Assembly (NCBI GenBank): GCA_016844745.1
Contig: JAERMQ010000003.1
Coordinates: 1 to 64,000, forward strand
DNA: 64,000 nucleotides
Source of the DNA: Ignavibacteria bacterium
GTDB lineage: Bacteria; Bacteroidota; Ignavibacteria; Kapaibacteriales; UBA2268
Direction of reading: 5' to 3'
Below the pieces are notes generated by a model. The model was not told the origin of the DNA and ran no database searches. It saw only the letters and a list, made by a program, of their open reading frames with translations. The translations under genes were made by a program, and so were the position numbers. Positions 7,383-16,126 of the stretch are shown in pieces. Positions within the stretch are counted from its first letter, which is position 1, and the number at the start of each line of letters is the position of its first letter.

Positions 7383-7412
7383 ATGGGGATTCCTGCATTC
7401 GCAGGAATGACA
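7383..7412 (+). repeat. ATTCCTGCATTCGCAGGAAT-type dispersed repeat
   Basis: One clean copy of the short palindromic core followed by GACAT, between the convergent DUF2442 and PD40 genes. Confidence 0.7.
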
Positions 7413-7460
7413 TACTGTACATTTCAACAAGCCTATCAACCTAAACACCTAAACACCTAA

Positions 7461-9236
7461 TTAGGGCGCTTCTTCATCCGGCACTACATCAATCTTAATA
7501 TTGACGCGGCGCTTTAATTCATCACTCAATTCGGAATTTTCATCCACTCCGATACCGGCTATTTTCCAGTAAATTTTCTCGCGAATCAAAAGGAAATTTT
7601 CATTTGTTTCCAATGTAGTCTGCAGGTGGCGAACGGTGTAGTATGCCCGCAGTAAGCATAACAGCTCATTTGTCATTAATTCGCCGGCAAGGACATCTAT
7701 GTTCAAATCCGGGTCAATTGCATCGAAGCCTTCGTATTTTGCTTTAGGCATAATCTTCCTTGTGTCGGTAAATCCTGAAACGGTTATTAGCATCTTACTG
7801 CTAACTTCCGCACAGGAACGGTCGAGGCTTTCGGTTTTATCTAATATATATTTGGCGACCTCGGCTAAGCCTTCTTCTACTTTATCGCAATATTTATCAT
7901 ATATTTCGCCCGGGTTTTCGATATATCTTGTCGAATCATTATTCCCGACAAGATTGTACTCGAATTTCAGCCTCAAAGATTCCAGATTATCTTGTGTATT
8001 CGGCATATAATATCCGCTAACGAAAAATGGAATGTTGAATTCTTCGCTGGCAGAAACAACTTTCTTTTCCGGCAGGGAATATCGCAGAACAATTTTTACT
8101 GTCGTCGAATCTGAAAAAGGTGTATGAATTTTATTTGTCACGGAAAAATCTGTCATGCAGCTATTGGTGTAAGTAATGTTAAAATTAGAGTCTGATGGCA
8201 GGTCAAAACGGAAATATCCGCTTTCGCCAACAACGACATCCTTGAAGATTTCATCTTTCGAATCAGTCACAACTACCTTACCGCTTGGTTTGGCTGTATT
8301 TTCTCCGCTTTCGATAAATCCTTCCACGTAAACAGCGCCGCTTATCTGCTGAGAATAAATATCGTAGCCTCCGCATCCACCTGGTCTGTTCGATGAAAAA
8401 TATATTGTGTTGTTATTTACGAAAGGATACTTTTCATCAAATTCGGAATTGATTTCATTTGCCATTACCTTAGCTTTGAACCATTTCCAATTACTGCTTT
8501 TTGCGGCTCTCATTAAGTCGTATCCTTTATTCGTACGGTACCCATTCGATGCAAAAAATAAATTGCCGCTGTTATCGATATTAGGAGTAATTTCACTTTC
8601 TGGTGTATTGATTTGGGGACCCGGATTTTTCGCTTCCGACCACGAACCATCGGGATTCTTATGCGAAATATATAAATCCTCTTTGCCAGTGCCTCCCGGT
8701 CTGTCGGATGAAAAGACTAATAGGCTTCCATCAGGAGAAATTGAAGGAAATGCTTCCATATATTTTGAATTTATTTCTTCAGGCAACTGGATTGTCCTGC
8801 CCCATTCACCGTCTTCGAACTGGGACTCGACTATTTGGGAATTTTTCTTTTTCTTATCGTAAACTACAATATTAAAATAACAGGAGCCATTTCTGGAATT
8901 TTTTGCATTATATAAATATAGGTTTTCGGTGTAGGGGAATAAATCGTATGGGAGGGACGAATCAGGCACTGCCTGGGTCAATCCATCTGGTGAAAATACT
9001 GATTTGTAAACCTGGTTCCCCATAAAAGATTGGATACGCTTGGATGTAAAGAACAGGGAGTCATGATATAACATCGGGGAAAATTCGTCTACGGAAGAAT
9101 TAATCGCGCCACCCAAATTACCTGATTCGGTATTAGCTTGGCAGCCTGATGTCCTCACCGTTTTGCATGATGAAAAAGTAATGAGAAGCAATAAAACGAT
9201 GATTCCTAAACCCAATTTGATAAGATATAGAGGCAT
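7461..9236 (-). CDS. PD40 beta-propeller lipoprotein with OmpA-like C-terminus (PorE-like)
   Basis: The product has a lipoprotein signal ending in ITFSSC (Cys 24 from the chosen ATG), then PD40/WD40-like blades over about residues 40-300 (for example SPDGSLLVFSSDRPGG and ENTIYFSSNRPGGCGGYDIY-type motifs), a carboxypeptidase-regulatory-like beta sandwich (about 300-385) and a C-terminal OmpA-like region with KMLITVSGFTD and a final RRVNIKI. This resembles the PorE/PD40-OmpA proteins of type IX secretion, which tether to peptidoglycan, except that no N-terminal TPR is seen. The frame stays open upstream to a TTG at 9371; I chose the ATG at 9236 because it gives a normal signal peptide. Confidence 0.75.
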   Translation of the reverse strand: MPLYLIKLGLGIIVLLLLITFSSCKTVRTSGCQANTESGNLGGAINSSVDEFSPMLYHDSLFFTSKRIQSFMGNQVYKSVFSPDGLTQAVPDSSLPYDLFPYTENLYLYNAKNSRNGSCYFNIVVYDKKKKNSQIVESQFEDGEWGRTIQLPEEINSKYMEAFPSISPDGSLLVFSSDRPGGTGKEDLYISHKNPDGSWSEAKNPGPQINTPESEITPNIDNSGNLFFASNGYRTNKGYDLMRAAKSSNWKWFKAKVMANEINSEFDEKYPFVNNNTIYFSSNRPGGCGGYDIYSQQISGAVYVEGFIESGENTAKPSGKVVVTDSKDEIFKDVVVGESGYFRFDLPSDSNFNITYTNSCMTDFSVTNKIHTPFSDSTTVKIVLRYSLPEKKVVSASEEFNIPFFVSGYYMPNTQDNLESLRLKFEYNLVGNNDSTRYIENPGEIYDKYCDKVEEGLAEVAKYILDKTESLDRSCAEVSSKMLITVSGFTDTRKIMPKAKYEGFDAIDPDLNIDVLAGELMTNELLCLLRAYYTVRHLQTTLETNENFLLIREKIYWKIAGIGVDENSELSDELKRRVNIKIDVVPDEEAP

Positions 9237-9517
9237 TATTCGCTTTGATATAATATCATCCATGGAACTCATGGTTATTATATTATTATTTGTACGAAGA
9301 CCTGCCTTTTCGTTCAATATTCTGATTTTATAATTTCCCATTTTAGTAAACCGTATATTATTAAGATTCAATCTTAAGTTAACAAACTAACCGGCAATCA
9401 TAATTTTTAGCCCGGAAATTGCCATATTTTGCTTAATTTTGTCAATTATTAATTTAACCATAATTAAATATTAATATAACATAATAATTATCGTCCTTAT
9501 TTTAAAGAACATTAATA

Positions 9518-10627
9518 ATGAGATTAACTCAAGCTATAATAAATAAGCAAAAACTGCTCCAAAATTTAATATCCATAAGAAAAAATATTTTTAATGCAGG
9601 AATAATGGCTATTGTAAAGGCAAATGCGTATGGTCATGGCATAGTGGAAACAACAAAAATACTGGATGAAGCAGGTGTTGAATTTTTCGGAGTTGCATTT
9701 CCAGAAGAGGGAGCAGAACTGCGGCGGAATGGAATTACAAAGCCGATTTTAGCTCTTGTACCATCGCTCGGAGCCGATGCAGACTTGTTTGTTGAGAACG
9801 ATATCCATGTGGTATTATCATCGTTCGAATCGGCAAAAACTTTTTCGGATTATGCAGAATCACGTAACGCAAAAATAAAATCGCATATCTTCATAGGAAC
9901 CGGTATGAACCGCGATGGTATTCCTCCGGAGCATGCACTTCCTTTTGCAAAATACTGCTCGGAACTGAAAGGTCTGGAATTGGTTGGCTTATGCACTCAC
10001 TTTGCAGCGTCGGAAAATGAAGATAGGAGTTTTACTTATAAGCAGTTGGCTATTTTTAACCAAAATTTGGAGATATTAAAGAATAACGGCTTTGATTTTG
10101 AATATATCCATGCTTCGAACAGTGCTGCAATTATTAATATTCCCGAAGCACGATTCAATCTTGTACGTCCTGGAATCTTCCTTTATGGATATGCCAATGA
10201 GGAAAATTTGTGGAAGAAAATCGAACTTCAGCCTGCATTGACAATTAAAACCAATATTGTACTTACTAAAAGAGTCGAAAAAGGAGATACCGTCGGTTAT
10301 AGTTTCAAATTTATTGCCGATAAGCCAACCCATATAGGTGTTTTGCCAATTGGTTATGCTGACGGATATTTCTGGTCGTTCACCAATAAAGCTGAGTGCC
10401 TGATTCGCGGTAAGCGCTACAAATTGGTAGGCAGTGTTTGCATGGATCAATGTATGGTTGATATTGGTTCAGATGATATAAAGGCAGGCGAGGAAGTAGT
10501 TTTATTAGGCAGCCAGGGAAATGAAACAATCACGGCTCATGAACTTGCTGCTCGTGGTAATAGCTTAGTTTATGAGGTGCTGACCTCCATATCACCGCGA
10601 ATACCAAGAGTGATAATTGATAGATAA
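9518..10627 (+). CDS. alr: Alanine racemase
   Basis: This 369-residue, fold-type III PLP enzyme interconverts L- and D-alanine for peptidoglycan. The PLP lysine lies in AIVKANAYGHG (K34), and the C-terminal domain contains CMDQCMVDIG and the ISPRIPR end. The catalytic tyrosine region is represented by GDTVGYSF and LPIGYADGY. Length is normal for the family. The gene is transcribed divergently from the PD40 lipoprotein; I see no clear operator between them. Confidence 0.96.
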   Translation: MRLTQAIINKQKLLQNLISIRKNIFNAGIMAIVKANAYGHGIVETTKILDEAGVEFFGVAFPEEGAELRRNGITKPILALVPSLGADADLFVENDIHVVLSSFESAKTFSDYAESRNAKIKSHIFIGTGMNRDGIPPEHALPFAKYCSELKGLELVGLCTHFAASENEDRSFTYKQLAIFNQNLEILKNNGFDFEYIHASNSAAIINIPEARFNLVRPGIFLYGYANEENLWKKIELQPALTIKTNIVLTKRVEKGDTVGYSFKFIADKPTHIGVLPIGYADGYFWSFTNKAECLIRGKRYKLVGSVCMDQCMVDIGSDDIKAGEEVVLLGSQGNETITAHELAARGNSLVYEVLTSISPRIPRVIIDR

Positions 10628-10679
10628 AGAAATAAATGGAGACTACTGAAAATTTATAAATATGCAACAATTTAGACAT

Positions 10680-10772
10680 AGAGAAATCCCCCCTACCCCC
10701 CTTTTTCAAAGGGGGATAAGAAAAAAATTCTTTAATCCCCCTTTGAAAAAGGGGGGTAGGGGGGATTTCTCT
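10680..10772 (+). repeat. REP-like C/G-rich hairpin (38-bp perfect arms, 17-nt loop)
   Basis: Arms 10680-10717 and 10735-10772 are exact reverse complements with the core ATCCCCCCTACCCCCCTTTT. After the right arm a conserved tail continues (TGAATTTGTCATTTCATATT and, further on, TTTTGGAATTCAGAATG), shared with the copies at 36967 and 57873, so the mobile unit is longer than the hairpin. Confidence 0.85.
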
Positions 10773-10877
10773 TGAATTTGTCATTTCATATTTTTATTAA
10801 GTTACTTATTTTGGAATTCAGAATGCCATTTTTCAGTACTATACAAAATAATGGTTATTGTATTAATTTGATAACAA

Positions 10878-11642
10878 ATGTATAATATAAAATTACCGAA
10901 CTTCGAAGGACCTTTCGATTTATTGCTTTATTTCATTAAACGAGATGAAATCAATATTTACGATATTCCAATCGCGCGAATTACGGAAGAATTTTTGTCT
11001 TATATACGATTGATGCAGACTTTCGATTTGGAGCTTGCCGGTGAATTTTTAGTTATGGCAGCGACCCTGATGTTCATAAAAGCGCAAATGCTGATTCCGA
11101 AAATTGATGATGGCGATGAAACTGCTATGGTAGAAGACCCGCGGCGGGAATTGGTCGAAAGATTGCTCGAATACAAGCAATTCAAAACTGCTTCCTGGGA
11201 TTTGGCAGAGGCTTTCGAGTCGCAGCGATATATCTATTACCGGAAAATGTTTGATGCTGATAAACTCATTGCTGAAAATGGTAATTTCTATAAGAATGCC
11301 ACTCTCTTCGATTTGATGAAAGCATTCAAGAAAGCGCTTGACCGGGCTTCTTACGTCGAGCCGACGCATCATGTGGAAATTATTTCCGTAAGCGTTGAAG
11401 AGAAATCTGCATTAATCATTACGTATCTGAAAAAGAGTATTCGGACAAGTTTTTTCAATCTGATACAGGGGAATACGAAACCACACATAATTGCTACTTT
11501 TCTTGCAATTTTGGAATTAATGAAGCAGCAGAAAATATTTATTAAGCAGGAGCAGGATTTCGATGATATTGAAATTGCCCTGCGACCGCCGTCGACTGCC
11601 AATGCGGCAATACTCGAGTTTGATGAAGTGCAGGTGAATTAG
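10878..11642 (+). CDS. scpA: Segregation and condensation protein A
   Basis: A 254-residue kleisin that bridges SMC heads and ScpB in the bacterial condensin. The N-terminal FEGPFDLLLYFIKRDEINIY is diagnostic, followed by IPIARITEEFLSYI and a long helical middle with YVEPTHHVEI. The C-terminal winged-helix segment contains IIATFLAILELMKQQKIFIK. It lies one gene away from scpB, separated by 374 bp of repeats rather than coupled to it, so the two may be transcribed independently. Confidence 0.95.
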   Translation: MYNIKLPNFEGPFDLLLYFIKRDEINIYDIPIARITEEFLSYIRLMQTFDLELAGEFLVMAATLMFIKAQMLIPKIDDGDETAMVEDPRRELVERLLEYKQFKTASWDLAEAFESQRYIYYRKMFDADKLIAENGNFYKNATLFDLMKAFKKALDRASYVEPTHHVEIISVSVEEKSALIITYLKKSIRTSFFNLIQGNTKPHIIATFLAILELMKQQKIFIKQEQDFDDIEIALRPPSTANAAILEFDEVQVN

Positions 11643-11648
11643 TTTTTT

Positions 11649-11727
11649 AATTACTAATTACTAATTACTAATTACTAATTACTAATTACTAATTAAGAAT
11701 TAAGAATTAAGAATTAAAAATTAAAAA
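11649..11727 (+). repeat. Heptanucleotide microsatellite array
   Basis: About six copies of ATTACTA run directly into ATTAAGA (three) and ATTAAAA (two) units, all with a strict 7-bp period. It is non-coding and starts 7 bp after the scpA stop. Confidence 0.9.
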
Positions 11728-11767
11728 TATAAAGCATAATAATGTCGTTCAAACAAAAAATAAAACT

Positions 11768-11950
11768 CGGAAGAATGTCATTCTGAGCGAAGCGAAGGAT
11801 ATTCTTAAACCCGGAAGATTGTCATTCTGAGCAAAGCGAAGAATCTTCCTAAACCCGGAAGAATGTCATTCTGAGCGGAGCGAAGAATCCACTACCAATG
11901 TTGCTTCTGGATTCTTCACTTCGCTTACGAATGACATTCTATTAGTCGTG
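11768..11950 (+). repeat. Three tandem 44-bp units of the GTCATTCTGAGCGAAGCG-type repeat plus an inverted half
   Basis: Units start at 11768, 11812 and 11856 (each GGAAGA..GTCATTCTGAGC then AAGCGAAG). The third is followed by an inverted partner (GGATTCTTCACTTCGC at about 11909). Together they resemble the MITE-like element at 22441, here expanded in tandem between scpA and scpB. Confidence 0.75.
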
Positions 11951-12016
11951 ATAAGCAGCCTTTATTTAAAGGAATGACATTAGATGCTTTAGATTAATAA
12001 AAAATTGAAATAGTAA

Positions 12017-12808
12017 ATGGAACAGAAACAAGGATATTTCGCTTCGCTGAGCAGGCAAGAGCAAAAGGCTGCTTTGGAGGCTATTATATTTTCATCGGAA
12101 GAATCTATCGGTTGGAAAGATTTATTTACTCTTTTATTCACATCGGATTCTATATCTCAGCTAAGTAAATCGAAAGATGAGGATGATGAGTCATCATCAA
12201 TTCTTTCTGAGGAGCAGATGACCATTGAGGATGAATTCGCAAGTAATATGGATACCGGCGAACAGTATTTCGAGAAATTGATTGATGAAATTAATATTGA
12301 ATTAATAGAATCGGGCAGGCCATTCCAGATTGTGCAAATCTCCGGTGGCTGGCAGTATGCAGTGCGAAGCGAATGGGGTGAGCTTATCCAAAGGCTGCTC
12401 AAATCCCGCACAAAGAAGCGATTATCCCAGGCAGCTCTTGAAACTCTTGCAATTATTGCATACCGCCAGCCTGTAACAAAACCGGAAATCGAGCAAATCC
12501 GCGGCGTCAATTCCGGTGATATTGTCAATACTTTAATCGATAGAAAGCTCGTTCGTATAGCAGGCAGGAAGGATGCATTAGGCAAGCCGCTTCTGTTCTC
12601 AACAACGGATGAATTTTTGAAAGTATTCGGATTAAATACCCTTACCGAACTTCCGCGTTTACGTGAATTCGAGGAGCTTGCAGAAAGTAACCCAAGCTCG
12701 AATGAAAGCAACTTCACATTATCGGTTGAAGCAATTCCGGAAGAGCCGGAACCGCAGCCCGTTATAGAAGATAATATTGAAGCAGAAGATGGGGAAGAAG
12801 AAAATTAG
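12017..12808 (+). CDS. scpB: Segregation and condensation protein B
   Basis: This 263-residue protein has two winged-helix domains that bind ScpA in the SMC condensin complex. The first covers about residues 10-105 and the second has the conserved KRLSQAALETLAIIAYRQPV followed by TKPEIEQIRGV and GRKDALGKPLLFSTT. The first domain contains an extra acidic low-complexity insert (about residues 50-80, KDEDDESSS), and the C-terminus is an acidic tail of about 40 residues (EEPEPQPVIEDNIEAEDGEE). These are lineage-specific additions; the core motifs are intact. Confidence 0.94.
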   Translation: MEQKQGYFASLSRQEQKAALEAIIFSSEESIGWKDLFTLLFTSDSISQLSKSKDEDDESSSILSEEQMTIEDEFASNMDTGEQYFEKLIDEINIELIESGRPFQIVQISGGWQYAVRSEWGELIQRLLKSRTKKRLSQAALETLAIIAYRQPVTKPEIEQIRGVNSGDIVNTLIDRKLVRIAGRKDALGKPLLFSTTDEFLKVFGLNTLTELPRLREFEELAESNPSSNESNFTLSVEAIPEEPEPQPVIEDNIEAEDGEEEN

Positions 12809-12810
12809 AA

Positions 12811-12840
12811 ATTAAGAATTAAGAATTAAGAATTAAGAAT
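12811..12840 (+). repeat. Heptanucleotide microsatellite (ATTAAGA units)
   Basis: About four tandem AATTAAG units begin immediately after the scpB stop codon, the same 7-bp unit type as in the array behind scpA. Confidence 0.8.
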
Positions 12841-12868
12841 GTAAGATTTCCCTTATTATCAAATAAAC

Positions 12869-12935
12869 TGTCATTCCTGCGGATGCAGGAATCCCCTGAA
12901 TGAAGCACTGACCTTCCTGCGAAAGCAGGAATCCC
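12869..12935 (+). repeat. Pair of CCTGCGGATGCAGGAATCCC-type dispersed repeats
   Basis: Two neighbouring copies of a palindromic core, one CATTCCTGCGGATGCAGGAA and one diverged (TTCCTGCGAAAGCAGGAATC), form the left edge of the doubled palindrome block that follows. Confidence 0.6.
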
Positions 12936-13115
12936 CAGCCAGAAGCGGAATCCTACAAATATCATATATACCTAATCCCGTAGGGATGAAATATATATAG
13001 CAAAGACCACATACACAAACGAAAATCCCGTAGGGATGACACATTATTTCATCCCTACGGGATTTTGTTCTGTTTATTAGTAATTTTTTCTATAAATATA
13101 TCATCCCTACGGGAT
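12913..13115 (+). repeat. Palindrome block, copy 1 (four ATCCCGTAGGGAT motifs)
   Basis: Contains two AATCCCGTAGGGATGA motifs followed by two of the reverse form TCATCCCTACGGGATT. The inner pair (13024-13063) folds with a short loop and the outer pair encloses it, giving nested hairpins of almost perfect complementarity. The whole block repeats at 13143 with a 230-bp offset. Confidence 0.85.
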
Positions 13116-13142
13116 TATTTAGTTGGTAAGATTTAGAATGTC

Positions 13143-13345
13143 ATTCCTGCGGATGCAGGAATCCCCAGCCAGAAGCGGAATCCTACAAATATCATATATA
13201 CCTAATCCCGTAGGGATGAAATGTTTATAGCAAAGTACAGCAAAGCCAGCACAAATCCCGTAGGGATGACACATTATTTCATCCCTACGGGATTTTGTTT
13301 TGTTTATAGGTTATTTTTTCTATAAATATATCATCCCTACGGGAT
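13143..13345 (+). repeat. Palindrome block, copy 2
   Basis: Second copy of the block at 12913-13115, with the same order and orientation of the four ATCCCGTAGGGAT motifs. The segments between the motifs differ most (for example AGCAAAGACCACATAC against AGCAAAGTACAGCAAAGCC), which suggests selection on or conversion of the stems. No gene was seen in 12841-13585; 13346-13585 is AT-rich and feature-poor. Confidence 0.85.
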
Positions 13346-13585
13346 TGTAACTCCATAACTACCATGCAATTATAAAATAGTTGGAAATAGTTTGCCACCT
13401 TTTTCCGAAAAATGCAATATGTAGGTAATGGAGGTGTGTATTTGAGCTTAATGTTAAAATATTTTGGAATTATATAAGTTTTATATTTTACATTCAAATA
13501 TTTTTTTTGTCTCAATAATATTTATAATTAATTAATAAAAAATTACGTAATTTGTAAAAATATTAAAAATATTGGTTCCCATTGA

Positions 13586-14707
13586 TTGATGAAAAAATCT
13601 ATACGAAAACCTTTAAACTGGCAAGACTTTGAATCCCTTTGCAAAATGTTATGGGGTGAAATATGGAATATCCCTGATAAAATCAAAAAGAATGGTAGGC
13701 TAGGACAACCACAAGCTGGGGTTGATGTTTATGGAATACCGCAAAATAAATTAAACTATTATGGTATTCAATGTAAGGGGAAAGATGATTATTCTGATGC
13801 TAAACTTACAAAGATTGAGACTGATAAGGAAATAAACAAGGCAGTATCCTTCCAACCAAACTTAGAAACATTCATATTTGCAACTACTGCCAATAAAGAT
13901 GCGAATATTGAAACATACGTAAGGAAGAGGGATCTTGAGAATAGAAAAAATGGAGGATTTGAAATTCTAATTTATTGTTGGGAAGACATTGCTGATTTAA
14001 TTGAAGTAAATAGGAATACCTTTAATTATTATGTTTTGGAAAATCAATTTAATAAAAAATTTGATGTCGAAATGACTTTTTGTGATGGAAAAAATGTATT
14101 TACAGTTCATCCAAAATTTAAAAAAACAATTATCACCTATAAATTACATAAACATCCTCTTTATTCTAACATACCGCAAAAAAAAGGAATTGTAAGTATA
14201 GATGTTGTGTCAACTGCAAAAAAAAACCAAAGTTGGTCAACTTTTGGATTAAGTATCAAAAATACTGGTTTCGTTGTCATTGAAGATTATAAAATATTTA
14301 TCTATCCTGATAAAAATAAATGTAGAGAATTAAGTGGTTATTTGGGAGGACTAACAGATCAAATTTTTAATTTACAACATTCACCCATTCACGTTTTTGA
14401 GGATGAACAATACGCTTGCTATCTCCCTAAAGAAAATGCCCCATTAATTCAAGAAGATATGCGTTCCTTTGATTTACATATCCTTACAATGCGTGAAAAT
14501 TATGAGATGCAAATTTTTTACAAAATACTTGCACGAGATTTCAATATAGATGGTGAATTGTTGCTAAAGGTTGAACCAGAATATATTATTGAAGAAAAGA
14601 CAATTTATGTTGACTCCGAGGATCAAGTTCATGAAGATAAAATTATAATTGATGATATAATAACTTTCAATAGAAAAGATGACTCATGGTTGATTTCAAA
14701 GAAATAA
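13586..14707 (+). CDS. PD-(D/E)XK nuclease-like protein, candidate defence protein
   Basis: The N-terminal 140 residues look like an Mrr/REase-type PD-(D/E)XK fold: DFESLC (E16), then GVDVYG with D47 and the core strand GIQCKGK (Q62, K64), followed by ETFIFATTANKDANIE. The GRLGQPQAGVDV-to-QCK layout is typical of nuclease heads attached to large defence ATPases (Avs-like), but here no ATPase follows. Residues 150-373 are a beta-rich region (SIDVVSTAKKNQSWSTFGLS, KNTGFVVIEDYKIF) of no family I recognise, possibly a sensing domain. It overlaps the next nuclease-like gene by 22 bp. Confidence 0.8.
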   Translation: MMKKSIRKPLNWQDFESLCKMLWGEIWNIPDKIKKNGRLGQPQAGVDVYGIPQNKLNYYGIQCKGKDDYSDAKLTKIETDKEINKAVSFQPNLETFIFATTANKDANIETYVRKRDLENRKNGGFEILIYCWEDIADLIEVNRNTFNYYVLENQFNKKFDVEMTFCDGKNVFTVHPKFKKTIITYKLHKHPLYSNIPQKKGIVSIDVVSTAKKNQSWSTFGLSIKNTGFVVIEDYKIFIYPDKNKCRELSGYLGGLTDQIFNLQHSPIHVFEDEQYACYLPKENAPLIQEDMRSFDLHILTMRENYEMQIFYKILARDFNIDGELLLKVEPEYIIEEKTIYVDSEDQVHEDKIIIDDIITFNRKDDSWLISKK

Positions 14708-15606
14708 ATGACCCTGAAGAATGGGAATTATTCTCAAGAGATTTTTTCCATGAAATTGGTTTTTATATTCATTCCTCTCCCGACAGAGGTCCAGATGGAA
14801 AAAAAGATATAATAGTTACTGAAAATTTAAAAGGTAATTCGGGCAATTATCATTTTAAATGGTTAGTAAGTTGCAAACATTTTGCGAATCGTGAAAAGAA
14901 CAGTTCAGTAAAAGAAAAGGATGAACCCAATATTCTTGAAAGAGTAAAAGGATTTAATTGTGATGGATTTATTGGATTTTACTCGACAATATCATCTTCA
15001 GGATTAAATTCAAGATTAAATCAATTAAAAGAGAACAATCAGATAAAGGATTATAGAATTTTCGATAACAAATTAATAGAAAATTATATTATTAGAATTG
15101 GTTTTTCGCAACATTTAATTCGATATTTTCCTTTGAGTTATAAGAAAATAAAACCATTACATTTGTTGGTTAATGAGTATTATCCAATCAAATGTGATGT
15201 TTGTGATAAAGACTTGTTGGAAGAACTTTATTTGAAACAAGATAATAGTCATTTTGTATCAGTTTTCAAGTATAATGCAGAGGATAAAAAGCATTATATT
15301 GAGGATATATACTTTGCATGTAAGGGATCTTGTAATAGAACGCTAAAATTTCGTTATTATGAGAAAAATAATTCTCTTACAAAATGGCAAAATATTGGAA
15401 ATTTAATGATTCCTATTTTTTTTCTTAATTTTTTAATGTCCATAATAAATCAATTACAATCAGGTGATTATATATATTCTGATATAGCATTTCAAAAGGT
15501 AAAACATTTTATTATTTGTATGACTCAAAAGGTTTTTAGAGAGATGACTCAAGAAGAGAAACAAATATATTTAGATTTTGATGAAAATTTTTCAAATTTC
15601 CTTTAG
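14686..15606 (+). CDS. Second PD-(D/E)XK nuclease-like protein with zinc-ribbon-like C-terminal part
   Basis: The 306-residue product begins with EEWELFSRDFFHEIGFYIHS, then SPDRGPDGKKDIIV with a likely catalytic D41 and the strand WLVSCKHF with K64, a classical restriction-endonuclease-like core; CDGFIGFYSTIS continues the fold. Residues 170-216 contain two cysteine pairs (CDVC at 170-173, CKGSC at 212-216), consistent with a zinc ribbon. The rest is helical. Its start lies inside the preceding nuclease gene (22-bp overlap), so the proteins are translationally coupled and probably work together. Function is inferred; no known two-protein system matches that I recall. Confidence 0.75.
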   Translation: MVDFKEINDPEEWELFSRDFFHEIGFYIHSSPDRGPDGKKDIIVTENLKGNSGNYHFKWLVSCKHFANREKNSSVKEKDEPNILERVKGFNCDGFIGFYSTISSSGLNSRLNQLKENNQIKDYRIFDNKLIENYIIRIGFSQHLIRYFPLSYKKIKPLHLLVNEYYPIKCDVCDKDLLEELYLKQDNSHFVSVFKYNAEDKKHYIEDIYFACKGSCNRTLKFRYYEKNNSLTKWQNIGNLMIPIFFLNFLMSIINQLQSGDYIYSDIAFQKVKHFIICMTQKVFREMTQEEKQIYLDFDENFSNFL

Positions 15607-15784
15607 AGATTCAGTAATTCAACTCCCGACAGAATTTCAATTAACGAGAGTGCTTTGCTTCCAAAATACCCAAACCATTCCCTTCCTCCCCCCCAAATTA
15701 TTCCCCCCTCCCATGATTTACTACGATTGATAAAATATTTGTAATTGAATTTCGTTTTGCCAATTTTAATAAATATGGGTTATT

Positions 15785-15955
15785 ATGCTATTTCATATAA
15801 CAATTGAAAAATCAGAAGACGGCTGGTATGTGGTCGAATGTCCTGCTTTACCAGGCTGCATTTCACAGGGGAAAAGTGAAGAGGAAGCATTGAGCAATAT
15901 TAAAGAGGCGATTAATGCCTGGTTGTGGGCAGAAGATAAAAAGAGCTTGCATTAG
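15785..15955 (+). CDS. hicB: HicB-like antitoxin, truncated
   Basis: A 56-residue frame with the HicB signature: MLFHITIEKSEDGWYVVECP followed by ALPGCISQGKSEEEALSNIK and EAINAWLW. HicB proteins are antitoxins of HicA RNases and fold as a partial RNase H. The usual C-terminal DNA-binding or oligomerisation part is missing: the reading frame stops in SLH and the HicA remnant overlaps the end. It is too short for default gene callers, but codon usage and motifs are clear. Confidence 0.65.
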   Translation: MLFHITIEKSEDGWYVVECPALPGCISQGKSEEEALSNIKEAINAWLWAEDKKSLH

Positions 15956-16020
15956 GAACATTAAGGGCATTAATAAGAAGCGCCGGTGTATCTGTTGATG
16001 AGTTTTTAGAAAAATTATAA
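15946..16020 (+). pseudogene. hicA: C-terminal remnant of hicA (fused to hicB by deletion)
   Basis: In the +1 frame relative to hicB, residues read GTLRALIRSAGVSVDEFLEK and stop at 16018-16020. This matches the conserved C-terminus of HicA/YcfA toxins. The N-terminal part with the catalytic histidine region is absent, so an internal deletion has joined the start of hicB to the end of hicA. Confidence 0.6.
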
Positions 16021-16126
16021 TTGGCAATTACAAACCATTTCAAAATCATTTCCAAACCGTTTTTAAGCCATTACTTTTGACATGTTTATTTTTGCTTGTT
16101 ATTAATAATTATTTAAGGATCAAGAT

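Noticed and set aside
7699-8862. Two plus-strand reading frames opposite the PD40 gene
   Set aside because: Both are antisense shadows of a long gene with clear propeller and OmpA-like motifs, and show no motifs of their own.
12913-13345. CRISPR array
   Set aside because: The repeated 15-16-bp motifs are palindromic, alternate in orientation and have unequal spacers, and no cas gene is near. This is a doubled palindrome block, not a CRISPR array.
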